From: Streptomyces hokutonensis
GTDB lineage: Bacteria > Actinomycetota > Actinomycetes > Streptomycetales > Streptomycetaceae
NCBI RefSeq assembly: GCF_000376565.1
Contig: NZ_BARG01000014.1
Span: 62,001 to 126,000 of the forward strand
Direction of reading: 5' to 3'
DNA: 64,000 bases
In this document: piece after piece, positions 57,022-64,000 of the stretch
How positions within the stretch are numbered: the first letter of the stretch is position 1
How the letters are laid out: every line of letters begins with the position of its first letter
Notes under the pieces: model-generated
The model's database searches: none
The model's input: only the letters and a program-made list of their open reading frames with translations
What the model was told of the DNA's origin: nothing
Position numbers and translations under genes: made by a program

Positions 57022-58245
57022 CTAGCTGAGGCGCTCGATGACCATCGCCATGCCCTGGCCGCCGCCGACGCACATCGTCTCCAGACCGAACTGCTTGTCG
57101 TGGAACTGGAGGGAGTTGATCAGCGTGCCGGTGATGCGGGCGCCGGTCATGCCGAAGGGGTGGCCGACGGCGATCGCGCCGCCGTTCACGTTCAGCTTCT
57201 CCAGCGGGATGTTCAGGTCGCGGTAGGACGGGATCACCTGGGCGGCGAAGGCCTCGTTGATCTCGAACAGGTCGATGTCGTCGACGGTCAGACCCGCACG
57301 GCCGAGGGCCTGCTTGCTCGCCTCCACCGGGCCGAGGCCCATGATCTCGGGGGAGAGGCCGGAGACGCCGGTCGACACGATCCGCGCCAGCGGGGTCAGG
57401 CCCAGCTCGCGGGCCTTGGTGTCGCTCATGATGACGACCGCGGCGGCGCCGTCGTTCAGTGGGCAGCAGTTGCCGGCCGTGACCAGGCCGTCGGGGCGGA
57501 ACACCGGCTTGAGGCCGGAGACGCCCTCCAGGGTGACGCCGGCGCGCGGGCCGTCGTCCTTGCTGACGACCGTGCCGTCCGGCAGCGTGACCGGGGTGAT
57601 CTCGCGCTCCCAGAAGCCGTTCTTGATGGCTTCCTCGGCGAGGTTCTGCGAGCGGACGCCGAACTCGTCCATGTCCTGGCGGGTGACGCCCTTGATCCGG
57701 GCGAGGTTCTCCGCGGTCTGCCCCATCGCGATGTACGGGTCGGGGAGCAGGCCGTCCTCACGCGGGTCGTGCCAGGTGGAACCCTCGGACGCGGCGGTGG
57801 CGGCGGTGCGGGCCTGCGCCTCGGCGAAGATCGGGTTCGTGGTGTCCGGGAGGCCGTCCGAGCTGCCCTTGGCGTAACGGGAGACCATCTCGACACCGGC
57901 CGAGATGAAGACGTCGCCCTCGCCGGCCTTGATGGCGTGCAGGGCCATACGGCTGGTCTGCAGCGAGGAGGAACAGTAACGGGTGATCGTGCAGCCCGGC
58001 AGGTGGTCCATGCCCATCTGCACGGCGACGATCCGGCCCAGGTTGTAACCCTGCTCGCCGCCCGGCAGACCGCAGCCGAGCATCAGGTCCTCGATGAGCG
58101 CGGGGTCCAGCTCGGGGATCTTCGCGAGGGCGGCCTGGATGATCGTGGCGGTGAGGTCGTCGGGGCGCAGGTCCTTGAGGGAGCCCTTGACGGCGCGGCC
58201 GATGGGGGAGCGGGCGGTCGAGACGATGACGGCTTCGGGCATCAC
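57022..58245 (-). CDS. acetyl-CoA acetyltransferase (thiolase)
   Basis: 407 residues. Catalyses thiolytic cleavage or condensation of acyl-CoA. Nucleophile Cys91 in [25 protein letters not shown] with catalytic His, and CVGGGQGMA with the second Cys near the C-terminus. Starts GTG 58245 followed by ATG 58242, with GGAGCC upstream; ATG 58242 gives better spacing. Near but separate from cbs. Confidence 0.95.
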   Translation of the reverse strand: MMPEAVIVSTARSPIGRAVKGSLKDLRPDDLTATIIQAALAKIPELDPALIEDLMLGCGLPGGEQGYNLGRIVAVQMGMDHLPGCTITRYCSSSLQTSRMALHAIKAGEGDVFISAGVEMVSRYAKGSSDGLPDTTNPIFAEAQARTAATAASEGSTWHDPREDGLLPDPYIAMGQTAENLARIKGVTRQDMDEFGVRSQNLAEEAIKNGFWEREITPVTLPDGTVVSKDDGPRAGVTLEGVSGLKPVFRPDGLVTAGNCCPLNDGAAAVVIMSDTKARELGLTPLARIVSTGVSGLSPEIMGLGPVEASKQALGRAGLTVDDIDLFEINEAFAAQVIPSYRDLNIPLEKLNVNGGAIAVGHPFGMTGARITGTLINSLQFHDKQFGLETMCVGGGQGMAMVIERLS

Positions 58246-58448
58246 GGCTCCATTGGCGTATCTACGGTGTGATGTGCAGGGCTCCTTGGGAAGTTACCCG
58301 TACGTATGGCCTCGGTCACGGGAAGCGCGGTGTGACCCTGACCGCAATTGTCTAAGCGCTTGCTTGGGCCTCCGGCGGTAGCGCGGGCCAGTGGTGCGGG
58401 TGGGTCGGGGCGGACGTCCCAAGGAGCTCCGCCCCCTGGACCCCCGAC

Positions 58449-59519
58449 CTATGCCCACCCACCACCCGACTCGGTGGGTCGAGCAGTCGCCGAAATGGGT
58501 GCGTGAATCGGCGAAGCCTCCTGCACCCGCCTCCTCTTCCGCCGCTTCAGCAACGCCCACGGCCCCCTCGGCCCCGTCGGCATCGCCGCCGTGACCTCCG
58601 TGCCCGGCTCCGAAGCCGCCTCCGCAGCCGCTCGTGCCACCGGGAGGAAGCCCTCGCGGCGGGACGCGTCCGGGCGGTCCTCTTCGGCCGGCCAGAGGCC
58701 CAGGGCGGCGCAGACGGTCGGGAGGACCGCCATCGCCGCCGTGGCGTACCCCTCCGCAGAGGGGTGGAAGTTGTCGGGGCCGAACAGCTCGCGCGGGTTC
58801 GCCGCGAACTCGGGGCCCAGCAGGTCGCCCAGCGACACGGTGCGCCCGCCCTGTTCGACCGTGCCGATCGTCTGGGCCGCCGCCAGCTGCCGGGAGGCCC
58901 GGCGGGCCAGCCAGCGCAGCGGCTGCTGGACCTGCTCCACCGTCCCCAGGTCGGGACAGGTGCCCACGACCACCTCGGCACCGGCCGTCCGCAGCCGCCG
59001 TACCGTCGCCGAAAGGTGCCGGACCGATCTGGTCGGGTGCATGCGGTGGGTGACGTCGTTCGCGCCGATCATGATCACGCAGACGTCGGGCACGCGGGAG
59101 GTGTCCGCGAGGGCGAGGGCGACCTGGCGGTCCAGGTCGTCGGACTGGGCGCCCGGGAGGGCCACGTTGCGCAGCTCGACCGGGCGCTCCGCGACCGCGG
59201 CCAGGCCGGAGGCCAGCAGCGCGCCCGGGGTCTGGGCCGCCCGGTGCACGCCCTGCCCGGCGGCCGTGGAGTCGCCGAGCATGGTCAGCCGCAGCGGGGG
59301 TTCACCCGGGGTGTCGTAGACATGGCCGTAGCGGCCGTCGGCGCTCGGCACATGGTTGCTGCCCGGCGCATGGCCGTTGCCCACATGCCGTTTCACGAAG
59401 CGGACCTCGGCCAGCACCAGCCCGATGGCCGCCGCGCCCACCAGTCCGACCCCGCCACCGCCGTACGCCGCACCGGCCGCGATCCGCCGGGCCACCCGCG
59501 CCCTCGACATCTTCGTCAT
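58449..59519 (-). CDS. SGNH/GDSL-type hydrolase
   Basis: 356 residues, membrane-anchored at the N-terminus (AAYGGGGVGLVGAAAIGLVLAEV). SGNH blocks: LTMLGDSTAAGQG (nucleophile Ser), VIMIGANDVTH (GxND), DNFHPSAEGY (Asp-His). The C-terminal tail is Arg/Lys-rich. It probably deacylates a lipid or glycan at the cell surface; the substrate is unknown. ATG 59519 is chosen with GAGGAGG upstream; ATG 59510 also possible. Confidence 0.9.
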   Translation of the reverse strand: MTKMSRARVARRIAAGAAYGGGGVGLVGAAAIGLVLAEVRFVKRHVGNGHAPGSNHVPSADGRYGHVYDTPGEPPLRLTMLGDSTAAGQGVHRAAQTPGALLASGLAAVAERPVELRNVALPGAQSDDLDRQVALALADTSRVPDVCVIMIGANDVTHRMHPTRSVRHLSATVRRLRTAGAEVVVGTCPDLGTVEQVQQPLRWLARRASRQLAAAQTIGTVEQGGRTVSLGDLLGPEFAANPRELFGPDNFHPSAEGYATAAMAVLPTVCAALGLWPAEEDRPDASRREGFLPVARAAAEAASEPGTEVTAAMPTGPRGPWALLKRRKRRRVQEASPIHAPISATARPTESGGGWA

Positions 59520-59667
59520 ACGCCGCCGCCACCTCCTCGTAGCCGTCAACCACTCCTTGCCCCGAACAGCCCGTCGCCCAATCTCAACAGGCGGTGGACG
59601 CCATTTATGGGCCTTAGGCTGGCGGGACCAATCACGACCACTTCTTTTGCAGCAACCGGAGACAACG

Positions 59668-61059
59668 GTGCAATTCCACGACTCGATGATCAGCCTCGTC
59701 GGCAACACCCCGCTGGTGAGGCTCAACAGCGTGACCGCGGGCATCCAGGCGACCGTTCTGGCCAAGGTGGAGTACTTCAACCCCGGCGGGAGCGTGAAGG
59801 ACCGCATCGCCCTGCGCATGATCGAGGCGGCGGAGCAGAGCGGCGCGCTCAAGCCCGGCGGGACCATCGTCGAGCCGACCAGCGGCAACACCGGCGTCGG
59901 CCTGGCCATCGTGGCCCAGCAGAAGGGGTACCACTGCATCTTCGTGTGCCCCGACAAGGTGTCCACCGACAAGATCAACGTGCTGCGCGCGTACGGCGCC
60001 GAAGTGGTCGTGTGCCCGACCGCCGTGGACCCCGAGCACCCGGACTCGTACTACAACGTCTCCGACCGGCTCGTTCGCGAGACGCCGGGTGCCTGGAAGC
60101 CGGACCAGTACTCCAACCCGAACAACCCGCTCTCCCACTACCACTCGACCGGCCCCGAGCTCTGGGAGCAGACCGAGGGGAAGATCACCCACTTCGTGGC
60201 GGGTGTGGGGACGGGCGGGACGATCTCCGGCACCGGGCGCTACCTGAAGGACGCCAGCGACGGGAAGGTCCAGGTCGTCGGTGCCGACCCCGAGGGGTCC
60301 GTGTACTCCGGCGGCTCCGGGCGGCCGTACCTCGTCGAGGGCGTCGGTGAGGACTTCTGGCCGACGGCCTACGACCGGACCGTCGCGGACGAGATCGTCG
60401 CCGTGTCCGACAAGGACTCCTTCCAGATGACCCGCCGGCTGGCCAAGGAGGAGGGGCTGCTCGTCGGCGGTTCCTGCGGGATGGCCGTCGTGGCGGCGCT
60501 GCGGGTCGCCGAGCGGCTCGGTCCGGACGACGTGGTCGTGGTCCTGCTGCCCGACAGCGGCCGTGGCTACCTCTCCAAGATCTTCAACGACGAGTGGATG
60601 GCCGACTACGGCTTCCTCGAGGACGAGGGCCCCAGCGCCCGCGTCGCCGACGTCCTGAACGACAAGGTGCACGGCGCCATCCCGTCCCTCGTGCACATGC
60701 ACCCGGACGAGACGGTCGGCGAAGCCATCGAGGTGCTGCGCGAGTACGGCGTCTCGCAGATGCCGATCGTGAAGCCGGGCGCCGGTCACCCGGACGTCAT
60801 GGCGGCGGAGGTCGTGGGCTCGGTCGTCGAACGGGAGCTGCTGGACGCCCTGTTCACCCAGCGCGCCTCCCTCTCCGACCCGCTGGAGAAGCACATGTCG
60901 GCCCCGCTGCCGCAGGTCGGTTCCGGTGAGCCGGTGGGTGACCTGATGAGTGTGCTGGGCGCCGCCGACGCGGCGATCGTCCTGGTCGAGGGCAAGCCGA
61001 CCGGTGTCATCAGCCGGCAGGACCTGCTGTCCTTCCTCGCCAAGGGCGGGAAGCAGTAG
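59668..61059 (+). CDS. cystathionine beta-synthase
   Basis: 463 residues. PLP-dependent condensation of serine and homocysteine to cystathionine in transsulfuration. Lys44 in NPGGSVKDRIALRM binds PLP; PTSGNTGVGLAIV and GVGTGGTISGTGRYL follow. C-terminal Bateman pair of CBS domains (about 335-460). GTG 59668 has CCGGAG 5 bases upstream. Divergent from the SGNH hydrolase. Confidence 0.95.
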   Translation: MQFHDSMISLVGNTPLVRLNSVTAGIQATVLAKVEYFNPGGSVKDRIALRMIEAAEQSGALKPGGTIVEPTSGNTGVGLAIVAQQKGYHCIFVCPDKVSTDKINVLRAYGAEVVVCPTAVDPEHPDSYYNVSDRLVRETPGAWKPDQYSNPNNPLSHYHSTGPELWEQTEGKITHFVAGVGTGGTISGTGRYLKDASDGKVQVVGADPEGSVYSGGSGRPYLVEGVGEDFWPTAYDRTVADEIVAVSDKDSFQMTRRLAKEEGLLVGGSCGMAVVAALRVAERLGPDDVVVVLLPDSGRGYLSKIFNDEWMADYGFLEDEGPSARVADVLNDKVHGAIPSLVHMHPDETVGEAIEVLREYGVSQMPIVKPGAGHPDVMAAEVVGSVVERELLDALFTQRASLSDPLEKHMSAPLPQVGSGEPVGDLMSVLGAADAAIVLVEGKPTGVISRQDLLSFLAKGGKQ

Positions 61060-61408
61060 CAAAACGTCCGGTGAACGGGCCGTGACGGCGGCGACTTTGC
61101 GGTTGCCCACCGAATCGGTGGACTTCTCGGAAGTGGTACGAGCGCGTCACGTCCACGCAGCACCCGCTTAACACGGGTACGGCAGATTAGTGGATGTCGG
61201 CAGGGCGGGAGCGGCTCCCCGCCTCGCCGACACAAAAACGGCGTCACGGACCTCCGGAGCGGCTCCCGGACCTCCACCGACGCCTAGGACGCGCACGCCC
61301 GGCCCTGACCCGGCACGCGTCCCTCGCGGGGACCGCCGTCGTCCCGCCCTCCCGGCAACGGGGGGTGCGGCGGTCCCCGCGCATAGCTTTTTTGCGCGGG
61401 TACATCGT
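61060..61408. other. 349-bp convergent gap after cbs
   Basis: No coding sequence. Contains the cbs terminator at 61325-61394; the rest is high-GC spacer. Confidence 0.5.
61325..61394 (+). terminator. terminator after cbs
   Basis: CGCGGGGACCGCCG (61325-61338) and CGGCGGTCCCCGCG (61368-61381) arms are perfectly complementary, followed by CATAGCTTTTTT. Confidence 0.9.
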
Positions 61409-62236
61409 CTACGACGCTGAAGTTGCCCAACTTCCCAGCAGCGCAAGCCTCTCGGCCGTCTCCGAACCCGGCTCCGGCGTGTAGACCACGAGCGTCTGCG
61501 CAGACTCCCCCGGTACCGCGAGTGTTTCGTACGGCAGCGTCAGCAGGCCCGCGACCGGGTGCCGGACGCGCTTCACGCCGTAGGCGCACTCCTTGACCTC
61601 GTGGTCGGCCCACAGACGGCGGAAGTCCTCGCTGCGGAGGGAGAGTTCACCGACGAGAGCGTTCAGCTTCGGGTCGTCGCCGTCGCGGCCGGAGTCCACT
61701 CGCAGATTAGCGACGGCCTGTGCGGCGACCGCTGCCCAGTCGGGGTAGAGGTCGCGCGAGGCCGGGTCGAGGAAGACATGGCGCGGGATGTTGCGGACGG
61801 CGACGGGCATGGCGCTGAAACCGCTGAGCGCGTCGGCGAGGGTGTTCCAGGCGAGCACGTCCATCCGGGGGCCCAGCACGAAGGCCGGCATACGGTCCAT
61901 GCCGTCCAGCAGCACCTGAACACCTGGGCGGACACGAGGAGTCGGCGTCCGGTCCTTCTTCCCTCGGTGCGGGCGGGCCACCGTACGCAGATAGGCGTGT
62001 TCCGTCTCGTCCAGGCGCAGGACGCGGGCGATCGCGTCGAGCACCGCGTCCGAGACGCTGGTCCCACGGCCCTGCTCCAGCCGGATGTAGTAGTCGACGC
62101 TCACTCCGGCCAGTTGCGCGACCTCCTCGCGGCGCAGCCCGGGGACGCGGCGGCGCCCGTACGAGGCCAGCCCCACCTCCTCGGGCTGGATGCGAGCGCG
62201 GCGTGAGCGCAGGAAGTCTCCGATGTCCCCGTCCAT
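61409..62236 (-). CDS. XRE-family regulator with MmyB-like domain
   Basis: 275 residues. N-terminal helix-turn-helix (GLRREEVAQLAGVSVDYYIRLEQGRG), then a MmyB-like ligand domain (VQVLLDGMDRMPAFVLGPRMDVLAWNTLADALSGF ...). These pairs usually flank and repress an oxidoreductase. ATG 62236 is chosen as the start of DGDIGDFLRSRRARIQPEEVG. Divergent from the SDR gene 150 bases away. Confidence 0.92.
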   Translation of the reverse strand: MDGDIGDFLRSRRARIQPEEVGLASYGRRRVPGLRREEVAQLAGVSVDYYIRLEQGRGTSVSDAVLDAIARVLRLDETEHAYLRTVARPHRGKKDRTPTPRVRPGVQVLLDGMDRMPAFVLGPRMDVLAWNTLADALSGFSAMPVAVRNIPRHVFLDPASRDLYPDWAAVAAQAVANLRVDSGRDGDDPKLNALVGELSLRSEDFRRLWADHEVKECAYGVKRVRHPVAGLLTLPYETLAVPGESAQTLVVYTPEPGSETAERLALLGSWATSAS

Positions 62237-62283
62237 GGGTTCGATGGTAGGCCGGTCGCCGTTTTCCAACCTGGTACTGGCAG

Positions 62284-62308
62284 ACCCAGGAAAAACGCAT
62301 CCCTGGGT
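62284..62308 (+). promoter_or_regulatory. inverted repeat in XRE/SDR divergent region
   Basis: ACCCAGG (62284-62290) and CCTGGGT (62302-62308), spaced by 11 bases, between the divergent XRE and SDR genes. A likely operator for the XRE protein. Confidence 0.5.
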
Positions 62309-62385
62309 AGGGTCCGCCGGTCGGCGCACGGTGGTGGACGTCGCCGGGGAAGTGCCCCGGCGGTCCATCCACCGAGGAGCACCTC

Positions 62386-63147
62386 ATGTCGTACGAGAAT
62401 CTGGCCGGCCGTACCGCCGTCGTCACCGGGGCCGCCAGCGGGATCGGGCAGGCGATCGCCGTTCAACTGGCCGCGAACGGGGCGCGGGTGGCGCTGCTGG
62501 CCCGGCGCGGGGAACGGCTGGACGCCCTTGCCGGGAAGATCCGGGCCGACGGGGGACAGGCCCTCGCCGTCGTCGCCGATGTCACCGACGACGCGTCCGT
62601 GGAGGCCGCCGCCGAGCGGGTGCACGAGACGTTCGGGGCCGTCGACCTGGTCGTCAACGCCGCCGGTGTCATGCTGCCGCACGCCGTCGACGACGGGCGG
62701 ATCGACGAGTGGCGGCGGATGCTCGACACCAACGTGACCGGGGTGCTCCGTGTCATCCGCGCCTTCACCGGGGACCTGGTGGCCGCGGCGGGGGAGGGGC
62801 GTAGCGCGGACCTGGTCAACATCTCGTCCGTCGGCGCGCACATCACGTTCCCGACCTACGCGGTGTACGGCGCGACCAAGGCCGCCGTCACCTATCTCTC
62901 CCAGTCGCTGCGCACCGAGCTCGGACCCCGTGACGTACGGGTCACCAACATCGAACCGGGCCTGACCGACACCGAGTTGGGGACCCACCTCGGCAGCGAG
63001 GAGATGACCCGCCAACTGGACGAGATGTTCGGCGCGTTGGGCGGACTGTCCGCCGAGGAGGTCGCCGATGTCGTGGCCTACGCGGCGAGCCGTGCCCGGC
63101 ACGTCAACCTGCGGCAGATCATGGTGCTGCCCACCCGCCAGGCGTGA
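62386..63147 (+). CDS. short-chain dehydrogenase/reductase
   Basis: 253 residues. NAD(P)-binding TGAASGIG at residues 14-21, NAAG at 91-94, catalytic Ser148, Tyr161 and Lys165 (YGATK). The substrate is unknown. Divergent from the XRE/MmyB-like regulator and probably its target. Confidence 0.95.
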   Translation: MSYENLAGRTAVVTGAASGIGQAIAVQLAANGARVALLARRGERLDALAGKIRADGGQALAVVADVTDDASVEAAAERVHETFGAVDLVVNAAGVMLPHAVDDGRIDEWRRMLDTNVTGVLRVIRAFTGDLVAAAGEGRSADLVNISSVGAHITFPTYAVYGATKAAVTYLSQSLRTELGPRDVRVTNIEPGLTDTELGTHLGSEEMTRQLDEMFGALGGLSAEEVADVVAYAASRARHVNLRQIMVLPTRQA

Positions 63148-63156
63148 CCGGGCAGT

Positions 63157-63594
63157 TCAGTCCTCCCACTCGCTGTCCTGCGAGGGCTTCCCGCGCCGCC
63201 CGCCGAACAGTCCCGGGTTGGTGCGGGCCGCCTGGACGGCGTTGACGCCGACGATGCCGGCCCAGGCCACCAGGAGCCCGGGGAGGTGGGCGATGCCGCC
63301 GCCGATCGCGGAGAGCGGGATCGCCAGCACCATCGAGACGATGCCGAAGCCGAAGCGCTCGCCCCAGGAGTCGGTCGGCTTCGGACTCCGCGAGCCGCGG
63401 GCCACCACCATCTGCTGCTCGGCCATCTGCCGGCGCACCCGGCGCTCCACCGCCCCGTCGATGCGCTGGTCGACCTTCTCCAGGAACGAGTCGACCAGCG
63501 CCGACTCGTACTCGTCGCCCAGCTCCCTGCGCGCCTGCAGGGTGGCGTTGAGTTCCTTCTTGAGTTCGGCGTCGTGCGAGTCCATTCCCGTCAT
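63157..63594 (-). CDS. hypothetical small membrane protein
   Basis: 145 residues from ATG 63594. An N-terminal coiled-coil part (DAELKKELNATLQARRELGDEYESALVDSFLEKVDQRIDGAVERRVRRQM) precedes two hydrophobic helices (FGFGIVSMVLAIPLSAIGGGIAHLP; LLVAWAGIVGVNAV). Widespread in Streptomyces, unknown function. It starts 10 bases after the SulP stop on the same strand and may be co-transcribed. Confidence 0.75.
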   Translation of the reverse strand: MTGMDSHDAELKKELNATLQARRELGDEYESALVDSFLEKVDQRIDGAVERRVRRQMAEQQMVVARGSRSPKPTDSWGERFGFGIVSMVLAIPLSAIGGGIAHLPGLLVAWAGIVGVNAVQAARTNPGLFGGRRGKPSQDSEWED

Positions 63595-63604
63595 GCGACT
63601 CAGA

Positions 63605-64000
63605 TTAGGGAGCGGTCGCGCCCGCTGCACTGGGGATAGCCCCCCTGTTCGGATTCGGGTTCACCGGGAGTACCCCGAGCGACTCCAGCACCCGGTGGTG
63701 GGCGTGCTCGACGCCCGTGATGCGGACCTCGATCCCCCGGTCGCGCAGCTCGCCCACCGCCTCCTTCAGCGCCAGCGCGCCCGTCGCGTCGACCGCCGTC
63801 AGCCCGGAGAGTCGTAGGTCTACGGCCGTCACATCGCGCACGTCCGCCAGGCTGCGGCGGAAGCGGTGGGCGGCGGCGAAGAGGAGCGGGCCCTCGAAGC
63901 GGTACGTCACCGTGCCGGCGGCGGTGTCGGGGAGTTCGGCCGGGATCAGGCTCGTGCCCCGCGTCGCTGCGCGCAGGGCCAGCAGGACCGAGACGCCCAG
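63605..64000 (-). CDS. SulP-type anion transporter, C-terminal STAS part
   Basis: The frame is open to the end of the window, so the 5' part is missing. It shows the end of the membrane domain (LGVSVLLALRAATRG) and a STAS domain (VTYRFEGPLLFAAAHRFRRSLADV ... VTAVDLRLSGLTAVDATGALALKEAVGELRDRG). SulP proteins move sulfate, bicarbonate or related anions. Stop at 63605-63607. Confidence 0.85.
   Translation of the reverse strand: MGVSVLLALRAATRGTSLIPAELPDTAAGTVTYRFEGPLLFAAAHRFRRSLADVRDVTAVDLRLSGLTAVDATGALALKEAVGELRDRGIEVRITGVEHAHHRVLESLGVLPVNPNPNRGAIPSAAGATAP

Overview
The window is a high-GC actinomycete chromosome segment, almost certainly Streptomyces. The evidence is the strong codon bias towards G/C third positions, GTG and TTG starts, the gene order mfd ... 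SurA-like lipoprotein, mazG, cytochrome P450, two Rpf proteins, eno, divIC, DUF501/Ppx, ndh, and a leucine tRNA with a UAA anticodon that matches bldA.

Layout. 1-7.5 kb: 3' end of mfd, a frameshifted STAND-like ATPase/membrane protein, a TetR regulator divergent from a helical-bundle protein, and a secreted HNH-type lipoprotein. 7.5-21.5 kb: an accessory island with a roughly 3,680-residue secreted RHS/YD-repeat protein (three LamG domains, a Hint domain, a C-terminal HNH-type nuclease tip), followed by lower-GC cargo: a DUF4265 immunity candidate, a split gene, a small orphan gene and two decayed genes. 21.5-29.9 kb: uncharacterised accessory proteins, a WhiJ/DUF397/anti-sigma-like regulatory cluster, and a TPR-like protein coupled to an M16 peptidase. 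30-51.3 kb: mostly conserved core (DUF1906 secreted protein, SurA-like lipoprotein, mazG, P450, two Rpf/LysM muralytic proteins, eno, divIC, a DUF501-Ppx/GppA fusion, ndh, a cyclopropane synthase, a MacB-like ABC pair), with a STAND/Sel1 gene inserted between mazG and the P450. 51.6-64 kb: bldA, a methyltransferase, 4-hydroxybenzoate hydroxylase, a Bax-inhibitor-1 protein, thiolase, SGNH hydrolase, cystathionine beta-synthase, a divergent XRE/SDR pair and the end of a SulP transporter.

How parts work together. The RHS protein, its nuclease tip and the small genes behind it look like one polymorphic-toxin module. The Rpf pair with a c-di-AMP (ydaO-type) riboswitch on the second gene links cell-wall remodelling and dormancy exit to c-di-AMP. 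ndh carries a Rex-like operator, so it is probably controlled by NADH/NAD+ ratio. bldA ties the locus to developmental control.

Most promising unusual items: the toxin module and its immunity candidates, the in-frame DUF501-Ppx/GppA fusion, the STAND/Sel1 gene translationally coupled to a P450, and several single-base frame breaks that are either decay or sequencing errors. Functional calls rest on motif reading only; no search was run.
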